From Pseudomonas sp. ADAK13 (GTDB lineage: Bacteria; Pseudomonadota; Gammaproteobacteria; Pseudomonadales; Pseudomonadaceae), in assembly GCF_012935715.1 (NCBI RefSeq), contig NZ_CP052860.1, forward strand, positions 5,270,001-5,334,000: a DNA stretch of 64,000 nucleotides, written 5' to 3'. Below, in pieces: positions 1 through 8,221 of the stretch. Position 1 is the first letter of the stretch; each line of letters starts with the position of its first letter. Both the position numbers and the translations under genes were made by a program. The notes below the pieces were generated by a model. The model was given only the letters and a program-made list of their open reading frames with translations, ran no database searches and was not told where the DNA came from.

Positions 1-48
1 TACTCCCGAGGGAGACGGCAACACGTGCCAATCAAAAAAGCGCAGGTA

Positions 49-438
49 TCAGGCGAAGGCGGGTGGGGCGCGCGGATTAGCCGCAGGCCAGGTGAAGCGG
101 GCAGGAATGTCGGCGCTGGCAACGATGGCCGGCGGCGGCGCATGGGGTTGTGGCAGGACGACTACATTGAGGCTGGAGCTGAGCGCCGGGCCCATGCCGC
201 CGGTTGAGCACAGCGGGCAACCGAAGGCTTTCGAGAGCGTGGGCAGGGATTCATCGGTGGACTTGTAAGGCGCTGGCGCCTGGGTGCGCGGGTCCACCGT
301 ACAGAACTGGCCGCCGATGCCGTTGAGCTGCATCCCGACCATTTGCCCGTGGCCAATACTGCAGGCGAACACATTGAACAGGACGCAGCAATAGAGCATC
401 CAGGCAATGAGCGAGCGGTCGGTACGGGCGAGTTTCAT
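49..438 (-). CDS. DUF2946-like exported protein
   Basis: A 129-residue protein with an N-terminal hydrophobic stretch (about residues 9-27) that looks like a signal peptide or anchor. It carries a CPLC motif and a Pro/Ala-rich tail, features I associate with the DUF2946 family, small exported proteins often found near copper-handling genes. The chosen start is the ATG at 438; a longer frame to 480 exists, but the extra 14 residues are basic and would precede the signal peptide. It is divergent from the DUF3995-like gene, 93 bp away. No copper gene is visible nearby, so the metal link is only family knowledge. Confidence 0.6.
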   Translation of the reverse strand: MKLARTDRSLIAWMLYCCVLFNVFACSIGHGQMVGMQLNGIGGQFCTVDPRTQAPAPYKSTDESLPTLSKAFGCPLCSTGGMGPALSSSLNVVVLPQPHAPPPAIVASADIPARFTWPAANPRAPPAFA

Positions 439-531
439 GGGGCGGCACTTTACCATCAGCCGCCGACGAATTGCCTGCAAAAAATCTCAAGAGGTCTATC
501 CTCTTTCGGACTTTTCCAAGGATATCCAGCC

Positions 532-969
532 ATGAGCTTTTTAGTCGCGCGATGGATCGTCGGGGTGTTTGGCTTTATCAGCCTGGTGCATTTGTACTGG
601 GCGGCCGGTGGCAAATTGGGGGTTGCCGCGGCGATTCCGCAGCTGCCGGGTGAATTCGCCAGTGGGCCACGCCCGGCGTTCAAGCCCTCGGCGCTGGGCA
701 CGTTGCTGGTGGGCGTGGGATTGGTGGCGATTGCGGTGCTGGTGTGTTTGCGGGCCGGGCTGTATTTCGAGCCGGTGTCCAACCATGCCTTGCAATGGGG
801 GATCAGTGCGGTGGCGCTGGTGATGTTTGCCCGGGCGATTGGGGATTCGGAGCTGGTGGGGTTTTTCAAGAAGGTCGGTGGGTCTCGGTTTGCGCGGCTG
901 GATACGTTTTTTTACTCGCCGCTGTGTCTGGTGTTGGGGGCGGGGTTGTTGGTGGTGGCGTGGAGTTGA
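532..969 (+). CDS. DUF3995-like small integral membrane protein
   Basis: A 145-residue hydrophobic protein with about four predicted membrane segments, including residues 5-25, 60-80, 90-108 and 125-145. The length and the pattern of short loops with an FxKKVGGS-type loop before the last segment fit DUF3995, a bacterial inner-membrane family of unknown function. The ATG at 532 is preceded by a purine-rich stretch and the membrane domain starts at once; the longer frame from 343 would add a non-hydrophobic extension. It appears to stand alone, with a long AT-rich gap downstream. Confidence 0.6.
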   Translation: MSFLVARWIVGVFGFISLVHLYWAAGGKLGVAAAIPQLPGEFASGPRPAFKPSALGTLLVGVGLVAIAVLVCLRAGLYFEPVSNHALQWGISAVALVMFARAIGDSELVGFFKKVGGSRFARLDTFFYSPLCLVLGAGLLVVAWS

Positions 970-1318
970 GGGGAGCGATTGCCGGAATAGAGTGAGGCTT
1001 GCGCTGTATAAACTAAAAGCCCTCTTGGTGATAGAACGTAAGGTGACCCTCAAAAATCAAGGGCTTAGGAAGAAGTTTGTGGGGAATAAGCTCGGTAAAT
1101 CGTCCCCATCCAAATTCTCAGTTTTGAATAACGAGTTAAGTAAATCAATTTGTCTTTTTCTTGGGCAGTCAGTGAGAACTCACGTCAATTCACCTGCAAA
1201 CCGTAATTCTCTGAATATATATTGGTTTTTTTTATGATCACATTTTCTTCAGTTAAGGGGGGCGAGTATTTGTTCTCAGGAAATATGGCCGATCGTTACG
1301 TAAGTTGGATAATCCAAA
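970..1318. other. AT-rich gap without a recognisable gene
   Basis: About 350 bases, visibly richer in A and T than the flanking genes. Frames that cross it are weak and not protein-like. A partial inverted repeat (AAGCCCT near 1016, AGGGCTT near 1060) is present but lacks a clear T-run. The stretch adjoins the immunity gene of the decayed Rhs locus and could be debris of displaced toxin or immunity modules; that is inference from context. Confidence 0.4.
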
Positions 1319-1744
1319 TTAGGTGTGTTTGGGATTAGCTAAAAATTTACCATCCTCAGGGCCGTTTATGTAAACCGAAGGACCAATCAGAGATATGAAT
1401 TGCGCTTTGAATTCGATTGAGGATTTTTTTGCGGCGGCTTGGAATATAAGAATTCCGTTTTCTTCCGCGATAGTTGCGGAAAAAATTTCTTTGGTTGGGA
1501 TGTTGGTGATTTTCAAATCGCTGATGTTCGAGCAGGTAAGCCCGAGTCTGCAAGTGTTGAACCCTTTGTTTTGCCATTTCTCTGGTAAGTTGTCTGGGAA
1601 TTCCGGTATGTCAAATCCCAGCCCTAGCGAGGGCTGATCGTTCTCTAATTGTAATGAAAAAAGAGAAATTCGGCCAATTTCGATTGGGTGACTAAAAAGC
1701 TTACAGAAAAATATGCTTTCATCTAATTCATTCCAATATTTCAT
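1319..1744 (-). CDS. Imm50-like immunity protein
   Basis: A 141-residue protein encoded directly after the Rhs toxin tip. Its ATG (1744) overlaps the toxin's own-frame stop codon at 1741-1743 as ATGA, the usual coupling of toxin and cognate immunity gene. The opening YWNELDESIFF and alternating beta-strand pattern resemble Immunity protein 50, found next to nuclease toxin tips in polymorphic toxin loci. It would bind and neutralise the toxin in the cytoplasm. The reading frame is uninterrupted and its lower GC content than the flanking genes is typical of exchangeable toxin-immunity modules. Since the toxin is broken it may now protect only against kin cells. Confidence 0.6.
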   Translation of the reverse strand: MKYWNELDESIFFCKLFSHPIEIGRISLFSLQLENDQPSLGLGFDIPEFPDNLPEKWQNKGFNTCRLGLTCSNISDLKITNIPTKEIFSATIAEENGILIFQAAAKKSSIEFKAQFISLIGPSVYINGPEDGKFLANPKHT

Positions 1745-2284
1745 TTTTTCTCCTTGAAAAAGTAATGTTCCTTCGCGCCGGGTACGTTACCGTTCCTTGG
1801 TTTTTCTATGGGCCGTAAGTTGAAATGCGCGCCTTGGTCACCTGTTCCGCCTTTGCTGCCGAATCGGTGCCCGGCAGAATGGTCTTGAACCAGTACTTCA
1901 GAACCATCGCTCTTTGTATACCCTGGTCTTTATCGGTTTGCCCGCGTCATTCAAAATACTTTCACCATTTTTGTCTGTCATTTTTACTATTTCATATTGT
2001 TTTGAAGCTCCAGTCCTTGGGTTCACTACCATGTCTGGGTCTTGGCGCATCGGTATCTTGGCAGCTCTTTTTGCTTGTCTGAAAGCTCCTTTGCGAGAGA
2101 CCTCAGGAGCGTCGGGTTCAACCGGAACACCGCAGTTCGGGTTACTTCGTCCTCCGGGTGGGCAATTGGCGCTCAATCCTAACGGATCCACCCACCCCGT
2201 AGGGTTGGGCACGTACTGGTATCCGTTCAGCCCACCCGCGAGCTTCACGGGATCAGGCGTCAGATAGAGGCCAATGTCCGGATT
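1741..2284 (-). pseudogene. Rhs C-terminal tip with frameshifted HNH-type toxin
   Basis: This is the end of an Rhs protein. The conserved hyper-variable-domain boundary can be read on the minus strand as PDIGLYLTPDP, then NGYQYVPNPTGWVDPLGL. A toxin domain follows (EVSRKGAFRQAKR, then a Gln/Asp-Pro turn). The frame runs into a stop at 1898-1900. In the neighbouring frame the toxin continues with QDHSAGHRF, GAHFNLRP and KEHYFF, the Asp-His/His/His pattern of Tox-HNH-EHHH nucleases, and ends at 1741. One base gained or two lost near 1905-1912 therefore destroys the toxin. The segment is also out of frame with the upstream Rhs part. The joined product would not be made as a full-length toxin. 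Confidence 0.75.
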
Positions 2285-4263
2285 GCAGATTTACCGGACC
2301 GTTCCCACTCCCAGAAGAAACTCGCCCCACCGGCCAGTTGCCGTTCCAGAATCACCTGCTGATCGTCGTACCGATAACGCTCGCTTTCGCCGACAGCGTT
2401 GGTCGCTTCAATCAACCGCCACGCTTCGTCGTACCGGTAGGAAACAACGTTCTGCTCGGTAACCCAGTCCAGTTCCCGCTGCACCTGATAGTCGACGGCA
2501 ACGATATGTCGGCGGTCATAACGCAGCAGCAATCCCTGGCCGACGCCGTTATCAATCCGCTGAATCCGTCCGGAATAATCGCGGGAAATGCGCAGCCGGT
2601 TGTCATACGCGTCGCTGATCGACGTCAGCACACCGTCGCGGAAGTGATAGAAAAGGGAGGTTTGAGCCAGTACCAATTCATCAGGCAAAGCGCCCAGATA
2701 AATCGCTGCTTCCGCCAGGCTATTGGTGATGGCCGGCCGCGTAACAGAGGGCAGGGGAAAGGTGGTGCTGCGGTTTTCGTGATCGGTCCAGACCACTGTT
2801 TCACCGCTAACCACCAACCGCTGAGCCAGCGAATGACTCCAGCCAAACCCCAACCCGCAATCCACTTCCACCGCACTGCTGCGATACAACCGCGTCCAGG
2901 CAAAGGGCAGCACGCCCTCCAACGAGCCGTCGGTGAGGGGCAGCAGTTCCTCACCGGTGACCATCGACACCGGGCAGCCATTGGTTGCGGTCTTGTCTGC
3001 GGGAGCGGCCGCGTCGCCGCCGGGGTTCTTGGCAGAGGAGGGCACATCGTCGACAGGGTCTTGCCTGACCAACGCGGTCGTCGGCTGCCTCTTATTCCTG
3101 GCCAGCGGCATCGGATTTGGCACTTCATGCTGTCCGGCTTTCAACGGCACCGCCGCCGCCTTGGCCGGTACCGCCTGGCTCGCCAGCAACATCGGCTTGA
3201 CCGCCTCGGCATGCCCATCCATCCGCAGGGTGCCGCCCAACTTGGCCATCTGCTCCAGCCAGTCCCGCGCTCGGCCGGACCTGACCTTTCCCAGCACCTG
3301 CGCCCCCAAGCGCACGGCCACACCCATCCCGCCGGTGGCCCATAGCAACAACAGGTTGAGCAGCACCTCGAGCGTTATTTCTCCCAGCAGCTCGTTCATA
3401 TCCGGCGGCGGAAGCAATTGCGCCCAACTGAACATCGCCGACAAATAGATGAACAACAGCGGTTCGTCACTCAGGATCAAAAGACCGTTGGCAATGGCCT
3501 CATTGCTAAGCTTCAACAGCTCTTCAAGTTCGCCTTGGGAGATGTAGTGCAGCAACTTTTCGCTATTGGGTTTGATGTCCGCCAGCAAGTCGTACAGGTT
3601 GGGAATTCCGTCCCAAAGGCTGTACAGCGTGTTTGCAACCCCTCGCACAAACGCTGCGTCCATCAACTTGCGACGGTCGAGGGGGCTGGCATTTGAATAA
3701 TGGTTCCACTGCGCGTCGAACGTGTTCGTCCATTCGCTGCGCAAGCTGCTTTCCAGCGAGCTGATTACCGACTGATAGGAGGCGTAGAGCGCCTTGACGT
3801 GATCTTTGGAAACATTGGGATAAAAGCTGACCTGATACTGCTGGTCGCGGGTGCAGTCGGTGGCTTCGAGAATGCCGCTGGGGCCGATGGTTTTATGGAC
3901 AGGAGGACCGATCGGACTGCCGTCCTCGGCGATGGCCTGGAGCATGACCGGCGTGTTGCCGATCGGCACAAACCGCCTGCTCTCAAACATATGCACCAAG
4001 GTGAGTGCGCCGTTCGATTTGCACATTGCAACCGTGGTACTTGGGGCTTTCGAGGAAACAGGTGCGATCAGCGCCACCTCATCCCCGACCTTGAACACTT
4101 GCTCGACTTCCAGCGCCGAAAAGCTCCAGAAGCTTTCAGCCCAATCATCAAAGGTGTTAAGGCACTCCCTGAAGTCGCGGAGGACGGCCTCAACGTCCCT
4201 CGTCTCCGCATTCATCGGGGCCAGGGCCAATCTGCCAATGGCGGGATTCAAGAGGCAGCCCAT
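2260..4263 (-). CDS. Rhs-family toxin carrier, N-terminal part (core deleted)
   Basis: A 667-residue frame matching the front of a type VI-secreted Rhs protein. It has an N-terminal delivery region, a hydrophobic stretch around residues 250-330 of the kind seen in EagR-dependent Rhs effectors, a Pro/Ala linker, a DUF6531-type start of the shell (CPVSMVTGEELLPLTDG), and the first YD repeats (YRYDEAWRLIEA, ERYRYDD). It stops at 2260 straight after WEWERSGKSA, where the family normally continues for several hundred residues. In the other frame the sequence resumes at the very end of the core. No vgrG, PAAR or EagR chaperone gene lies in the window. The start is uncertain: ATG at 4263 or, equally likely, ATG at 4215. 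Confidence 0.75.
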   Translation of the reverse strand: MGCLLNPAIGRLALAPMNAETRDVEAVLRDFRECLNTFDDWAESFWSFSALEVEQVFKVGDEVALIAPVSSKAPSTTVAMCKSNGALTLVHMFESRRFVPIGNTPVMLQAIAEDGSPIGPPVHKTIGPSGILEATDCTRDQQYQVSFYPNVSKDHVKALYASYQSVISSLESSLRSEWTNTFDAQWNHYSNASPLDRRKLMDAAFVRGVANTLYSLWDGIPNLYDLLADIKPNSEKLLHYISQGELEELLKLSNEAIANGLLILSDEPLLFIYLSAMFSWAQLLPPPDMNELLGEITLEVLLNLLLLWATGGMGVAVRLGAQVLGKVRSGRARDWLEQMAKLGGTLRMDGHAEAVKPMLLASQAVPAKAAAVPLKAGQHEVPNPMPLARNKRQPTTALVRQDPVDDVPSSAKNPGGDAAAPADKTATNGCPVSMVTGEELLPLTDGSLEGVLPFAWTRLYRSSAVEVDCGLGFGWSHSLAQRLVVSGETVVWTDHENRSTTFPLPSVTRPAITNSLAEAAIYLGALPDELVLAQTSLFYHFRDGVLTSISDAYDNRLRISRDYSGRIQRIDNGVGQGLLLRYDRRHIVAVDYQVQRELDWVTEQNVVSYRYDEAWRLIEATNAVGESERYRYDDQQVILERQLAGGASFFWEWERSGKSAIRTLASI

Positions 4264-4480
4264 TCGGGCAGGGCATTAATCGGAAAAAACATCGGCGTTC
4301 CCTCGCGCTGTGTGATCAGGCGAGGGACTTTGCAGCGGTTTGTGAAAGAAAGAAGTCAGAGCTATCCACTGCTACTTATCGGACGTTTCGCCAAATCCCC
4401 GGCTAAGCCGGCCCGTTTTCGTAAGCCAAATCTCCGACAAAAATAAAACCCACAAAACCCACATACACAACAAATCCAAC

Positions 4481-4510
4481 TTGACAGCCGCCATTCCCTT
4501 GGCGTCTATT
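4481..4510 (+). promoter_or_regulatory. Candidate sigma-70 promoter for the amidase
   Basis: TTGACA at 4481-4486 is a perfect -35 box. TCTATT at 4505-4510 is a fair -10 at 18 bp spacing. It lies 44 bp before the amidase ATG, which has an AGGA ribosome site. The rest of the 290-bp divergent gap to the Rhs gene is AT-rich without another clear signal. Confidence 0.4.
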
Positions 4511-4553
4511 GACGTACCCGCTGGACCATTTCGCAGATGTCCCAGGATGCTCA

Positions 4554-5984
4554 ATGAAGACTGATACCTCACTGACCGATATGCCCAGCGTCCTGCACGC
4601 AGCCGAAAGCATCCGCCAAGGCACGCTCACCCCCGTGCAACTGGTGGTGCAAAGCCTCGAATCCATCAAAACCCACAATTCCACACTGAATGCCTTTGGC
4701 GACGTCTACACCGAGTCCGCGCTTGAGCAGGCGCATGCCATGACGGTGGCCGCCGAAGCCGGGCAGATCAAAGGCCCGCTCCACGGCATCCCCTTCGGCA
4801 TCAAAGACCTGTTCTCCACCGCCAACCTGCGCACCACCCGCGGCTCGCTCACTGGGCTGGACAACGTCCCAACACAAGACGCACCGATCATCCGCCGTCT
4901 CAAAGACGCCGGCGCGATCATCCTCGGCAAGACCGCCACCACTGAATTCGGCTGGACCGGCGCCAGCACCTCCCGCGTCTTCGGCAACGGGCGCAACCCG
5001 TGGAACCCGCAACTCACCAGCGGCGGTTCCAGCTCCGGCTCGGCCATTGCGGTGGCGGCGCGGATGGTCCCGGCCACGCTGGGCTCCGACGGCGGCGGTT
5101 CGGTGCGTATTCCGGGCGCCTTCTGCGGTGCATTCGCCCTTAAAGGCTCCCTGGGGCGAATCCCCACCTGGCCGTGGTCCGCCACTGAGATGCTCAGCCA
5201 CGCCGGCCCGATCACCCGCACCGTGCGCGACAGCGCGTTGCTCTTCGATATCCTTTCCGGGCCCGACCCGCTGGACCACCAGGCCTTGCCCGCGCCCACC
5301 GAATCCTACCTGGCGCGCTGCGAGCGGCCGTTGGGCCCGTTGCGTGTGGCGTACTGCCCGACCTTGTTCGAAACGCCGGTGGACCCGGTCATCGCCGCCA
5401 CCGTCGAAGCGGCGGTGCATTACCTCGCGGAAGAGCTGCCGGTCACCGTCACCACCCTGACCCTGGACTGGCAAGATCCGCTCTCCACCTTCGAAACCCT
5501 GTGGGTCGGCGGGCGCGGGATTGCCTACGGTAAATCCCTGGCCGATCGCCTCGACCAACTGGACCCCGGCTTCGCCGCGCTGATCAAGCGTTCCGCCGAT
5601 TACGATCTGGCGGCTTACCTCAAGGCCGTGCAGCAACGTGCACTGTTCGCCAATCAGGTACACGCCTTGTTTAACGACTACGACGTGTTGCTGATGCCGA
5701 CGATGCCGATCCTGCCGTTCGCCGCCGACCGCGTGGCCCCCGAAGACTGGCCAGGCGAGGAGGGCGCAGTGCCGTGGGCGCGCTGGACGCCGTTTACCTA
5801 CCCGTTCAATATCACCGGCAACCCCGCGGCCAGCCTGCCCTGTGGCTTCAGCCCGAGCGGTTTGCCGATTGGCTTGCAGGTGATCGGCCCACGGTTTGCC
5901 GACGCCCAGGTGCTGCAGTTCTGCGCAGCCGTGGAAGCCATCGCCCCTTGGGATCAGCACCTTCCCCCGATGCTGATGCCCTGA
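4554..5984 (+). CDS. Amidase-signature family hydrolase
   Basis: A 476-residue amidase-signature enzyme that hydrolyses C-N amide bonds; the substrate is not readable from sequence. The Ser-cisSer-Lys triad is visible with exact family spacing: Lys84 in FGIKDLFS, Ser159 in SGGSSSGSA and Ser183 in SDGGGSVRIPG (75 and 24 residues apart, as in well-studied members). The ATG at 4554 follows an AGGA site; the frame from 4509 is longer but has no ribosome site. It heads a same-strand block with a DeoR regulator, an M20 hydrolase, two kinases and a symporter. Its job there is probably to open an amide in the imported compound or a breakdown product (inference). Confidence 0.85.
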   Translation: MKTDTSLTDMPSVLHAAESIRQGTLTPVQLVVQSLESIKTHNSTLNAFGDVYTESALEQAHAMTVAAEAGQIKGPLHGIPFGIKDLFSTANLRTTRGSLTGLDNVPTQDAPIIRRLKDAGAIILGKTATTEFGWTGASTSRVFGNGRNPWNPQLTSGGSSSGSAIAVAARMVPATLGSDGGGSVRIPGAFCGAFALKGSLGRIPTWPWSATEMLSHAGPITRTVRDSALLFDILSGPDPLDHQALPAPTESYLARCERPLGPLRVAYCPTLFETPVDPVIAATVEAAVHYLAEELPVTVTTLTLDWQDPLSTFETLWVGGRGIAYGKSLADRLDQLDPGFAALIKRSADYDLAAYLKAVQQRALFANQVHALFNDYDVLLMPTMPILPFAADRVAPEDWPGEEGAVPWARWTPFTYPFNITGNPAASLPCGFSPSGLPIGLQVIGPRFADAQVLQFCAAVEAIAPWDQHLPPMLMP

Positions 5985-6196
5985 TTGATTGCACCCGGAG
6001 TGGGCTCGCCAGAAGTCCGCCCGTGATAAACGCTTTGTGTTGTCCTGCCCTTTCACACCCTGATGAGTGAGAGGTACCCGTGACCCTGTCCATGGCCGTA
6101 TTACGCTCTATGCTCCCTGCTGGACCGGCTCGCGCCGCGTCTCGCCGTGGGCCGCGCAATACCGGCCGCCTGAACCTGCCCTGGAATACCTCTTTT

Positions 6197-6955
6197 ATGC
6201 TGAATCAGCCACGTCTCGACGAAATCATGCTCCTGCTCACCCAACACCAGCGCGTCAAGGCCTCGGACCTGGCGCAGGCGTTGTTCGTCTCCGAAGAAAC
6301 CATCCGCCGCGACTTCAAGTACCTGGAAGAAGCCGGCAAGTTGCGGCGCATTCACGGTGGCGCGATATTGCCTCGGCTCAACGAAGAACAGCCGCTGCAA
6401 GTGCGCAGCCGCATCAAGCCCCAGGCCAAGACACGCATTGCAGTGTGTGCGGCGAAGCTGGTCAGCGAAGGTATGGTGCTGTTTCTCGACACCGGCACCT
6501 CCACCCTGGCCCTGGCCCAGCAACTGATCGGGTTCAGCCAGTTGCGCATCATCACCAACTCCCTGGACATCGCCCGCCTGATCACCGAACAAAGCGCCAA
6601 CCAGGTGCTGGTGGTGCCCGGCGATGTACGCCGCAACGACAACGCGCTGATTGGCGCCCACACCCTGGAATTCGTCCGACAGTTCCATTACGACATTGCC
6701 TTCATGGGCATCGGCGCCGTCGACCTGGAACTGGGGTTCATGGACTACCAGGAGCCCGAGGCGCTGCTGCGCCGGGAACTGACCAAACACAGCCTGCGCA
6801 GCGTGATCCTGGCCGACGACGCCAAGTTCGGCCACCGCACGTTCATCAATACGCTGCCATTCAGCGCCATCACGACCCTGGTCACCAATCGTGCGCCGTC
6901 CGACGATTTTGCGACCCGCCTGGAGCAAGCCCATGTCGACATCCTTTACCCCTGA
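6197..6955 (+). CDS. DeoR-family transcriptional regulator
   Basis: A 252-residue regulator of the usual DeoR length. The N-terminal winged helix-turn-helix includes SDLAQALFVSEETIRRDF and the family signature ending LRRIHGGA. The C-terminal DeoRC sensor domain carries the sugar-phosphate-type fold motifs FLDTGTST, ITNSLDIA and MGIGAVD. DeoR proteins normally repress catabolic operons and are released by a phosphorylated intermediate, which fits the two kinases just downstream. The start is ambiguous: ATG 6197 gives the standard length with a weak ribosome site, while GTG 6080 has a good GAGAGG site but adds 39 atypical residues. Its end overlaps the next gene by 23 bp. Confidence 0.85.
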   Translation: MLNQPRLDEIMLLLTQHQRVKASDLAQALFVSEETIRRDFKYLEEAGKLRRIHGGAILPRLNEEQPLQVRSRIKPQAKTRIAVCAAKLVSEGMVLFLDTGTSTLALAQQLIGFSQLRIITNSLDIARLITEQSANQVLVVPGDVRRNDNALIGAHTLEFVRQFHYDIAFMGIGAVDLELGFMDYQEPEALLRRELTKHSLRSVILADDAKFGHRTFINTLPFSAITTLVTNRAPSDDFATRLEQAHVDILYP

Positions 6956-8213
6956 GTTGCTGGCGCCCAGTGACCAGGACCTTGAAACCTTCGAGGCGCT
7001 GTTCCGCGACTCTTCAGCCATCGGCGCGACCCGGGCCGGCGGGCTGCACCGCCTGGCAGCCTCGGCCGAGGATGGCGCCGTGCGCGACCTGTTCGCCGCC
7101 TGGCTGACCGAGCGCGGCTTTGAAGTGCGGGTGGATGCGGTGGGTAATCTGTTCGGTTTGATCACCTTTAACCCAGACGCCCCCTACGTGCTGTGCGGCT
7201 CGCACCTGGACAGCCAGCCCAGTGCCGGGCGTTTCGATGGTGTCTACGGTGTGCTGGCCGGCGCGGTCGCGGTGGCCAGCCTGGCACGCCAACTGCGTGA
7301 ACGTGGCGAAGTGCCGGCGTGCAATCTGGCGGTGGTGAACTGGACCAACGAGGAGGGCGCACGCTTCCAGCCCAGCCTGATCGGCAGCAGCGTATTCACC
7401 GGCGACCTTGCCCTGCAAGACGCCTGGGCGTGCCGCGATGGCGACGGGATCAGCCTCAAGCATGCGCTGCAACAGATTGGCTACTTGGGGGAGGGCCGGG
7501 TCGAACTGGACGTGGCCGGTTATGTGGAAATCCACGTTGAGCAAGGCGACGGCCTTGAGCGCGACGGCCTGGCCATCGGCGTGGTCCGCGACACTTGGGC
7601 CGCCCTCAAACAAAGGATTCGGTTTATCGGCGAACAGAACCACACCGGCCCCACGCCCATGGCTGCGCGCAAGGACGCCTTGCTGGCCGCCGCCCATGCG
7701 ATCACCGCCGTGCGGGCCGAGGCCGACCTGCACGGCACGCAACTGCACAGCTCGGTGGGGCGCCTGGAGATCTACCCCAACTCTCCGAACGTGGTGCCCT
7801 CCAGCGTGACACTGCACGTCGAGTACCGTTCGCCAGACACCGAGTTGCTGGCCGCCGCCGGCGCGCGCCTGGACGCCACGCTCAAGGCCACCGCCGCTGC
7901 CACGGCGACGGACTACACCATCGAAAGCCGCGCCCTGCGTGAGCCGACTCACCTGCACCATGGCTTTTCCGAGTTGGCCTACAGCGTCGGCCAGCAATTG
8001 GGCTTGCCCATCGGCAACAGCGTCACCGTCTCGGGCCACGACGCCATCAGCCTGAGCCGGCATTACCCGGTGTGCCTGCTGTTCATCCCGAGCAGCAATG
8101 GCGTGTCTCATAACGAAGCGGAGTTCACCAGCGAGCAGGACATGCGCAACGGTTTGCACATGCTGACCGCGTTGCTGCACCGCGCCTGTTCTACCCCCAA
8201 CGCCTACCGCTGA
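6933..8213 (+). CDS. M20-family N-carbamoyl-amino-acid hydrolase-type enzyme
   Basis: A 426-residue zinc-dependent hydrolase of the M20 amidase group, which includes N-carbamoyl-L-amino acid hydrolase, ureidoglycolate-type and allantoate amidohydrolases. Metal-binding and dimer motifs are intact: CGSHLDSQ, GRFDGVYG, WTNEEGARF, EIHVEQG, the substrate-side GEQNHTGPTPM, and the late SHNEAEF. ATG 6933 has a GGAG site and lies within the end of the DeoR gene, so the two are coupled. The reaction would release ammonia, CO2 or a free amino group from a ureido or acyl-amino compound. The exact substrate is unknown. The next gene follows after 8 bp. Confidence 0.8.
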   Translation: MSTSFTPELLAPSDQDLETFEALFRDSSAIGATRAGGLHRLAASAEDGAVRDLFAAWLTERGFEVRVDAVGNLFGLITFNPDAPYVLCGSHLDSQPSAGRFDGVYGVLAGAVAVASLARQLRERGEVPACNLAVVNWTNEEGARFQPSLIGSSVFTGDLALQDAWACRDGDGISLKHALQQIGYLGEGRVELDVAGYVEIHVEQGDGLERDGLAIGVVRDTWAALKQRIRFIGEQNHTGPTPMAARKDALLAAAHAITAVRAEADLHGTQLHSSVGRLEIYPNSPNVVPSSVTLHVEYRSPDTELLAAAGARLDATLKATAAATATDYTIESRALREPTHLHHGFSELAYSVGQQLGLPIGNSVTVSGHDAISLSRHYPVCLLFIPSSNGVSHNEAEFTSEQDMRNGLHMLTALLHRACSTPNAYR

Positions 8214-8221
8214 GGTCTGCC

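Noticed and set aside
4264..4480. Additional gene between Rhs and the amidase
   Set aside because: The frames crossing it are extensions of shadows of neighbouring genes and have no ribosome site.
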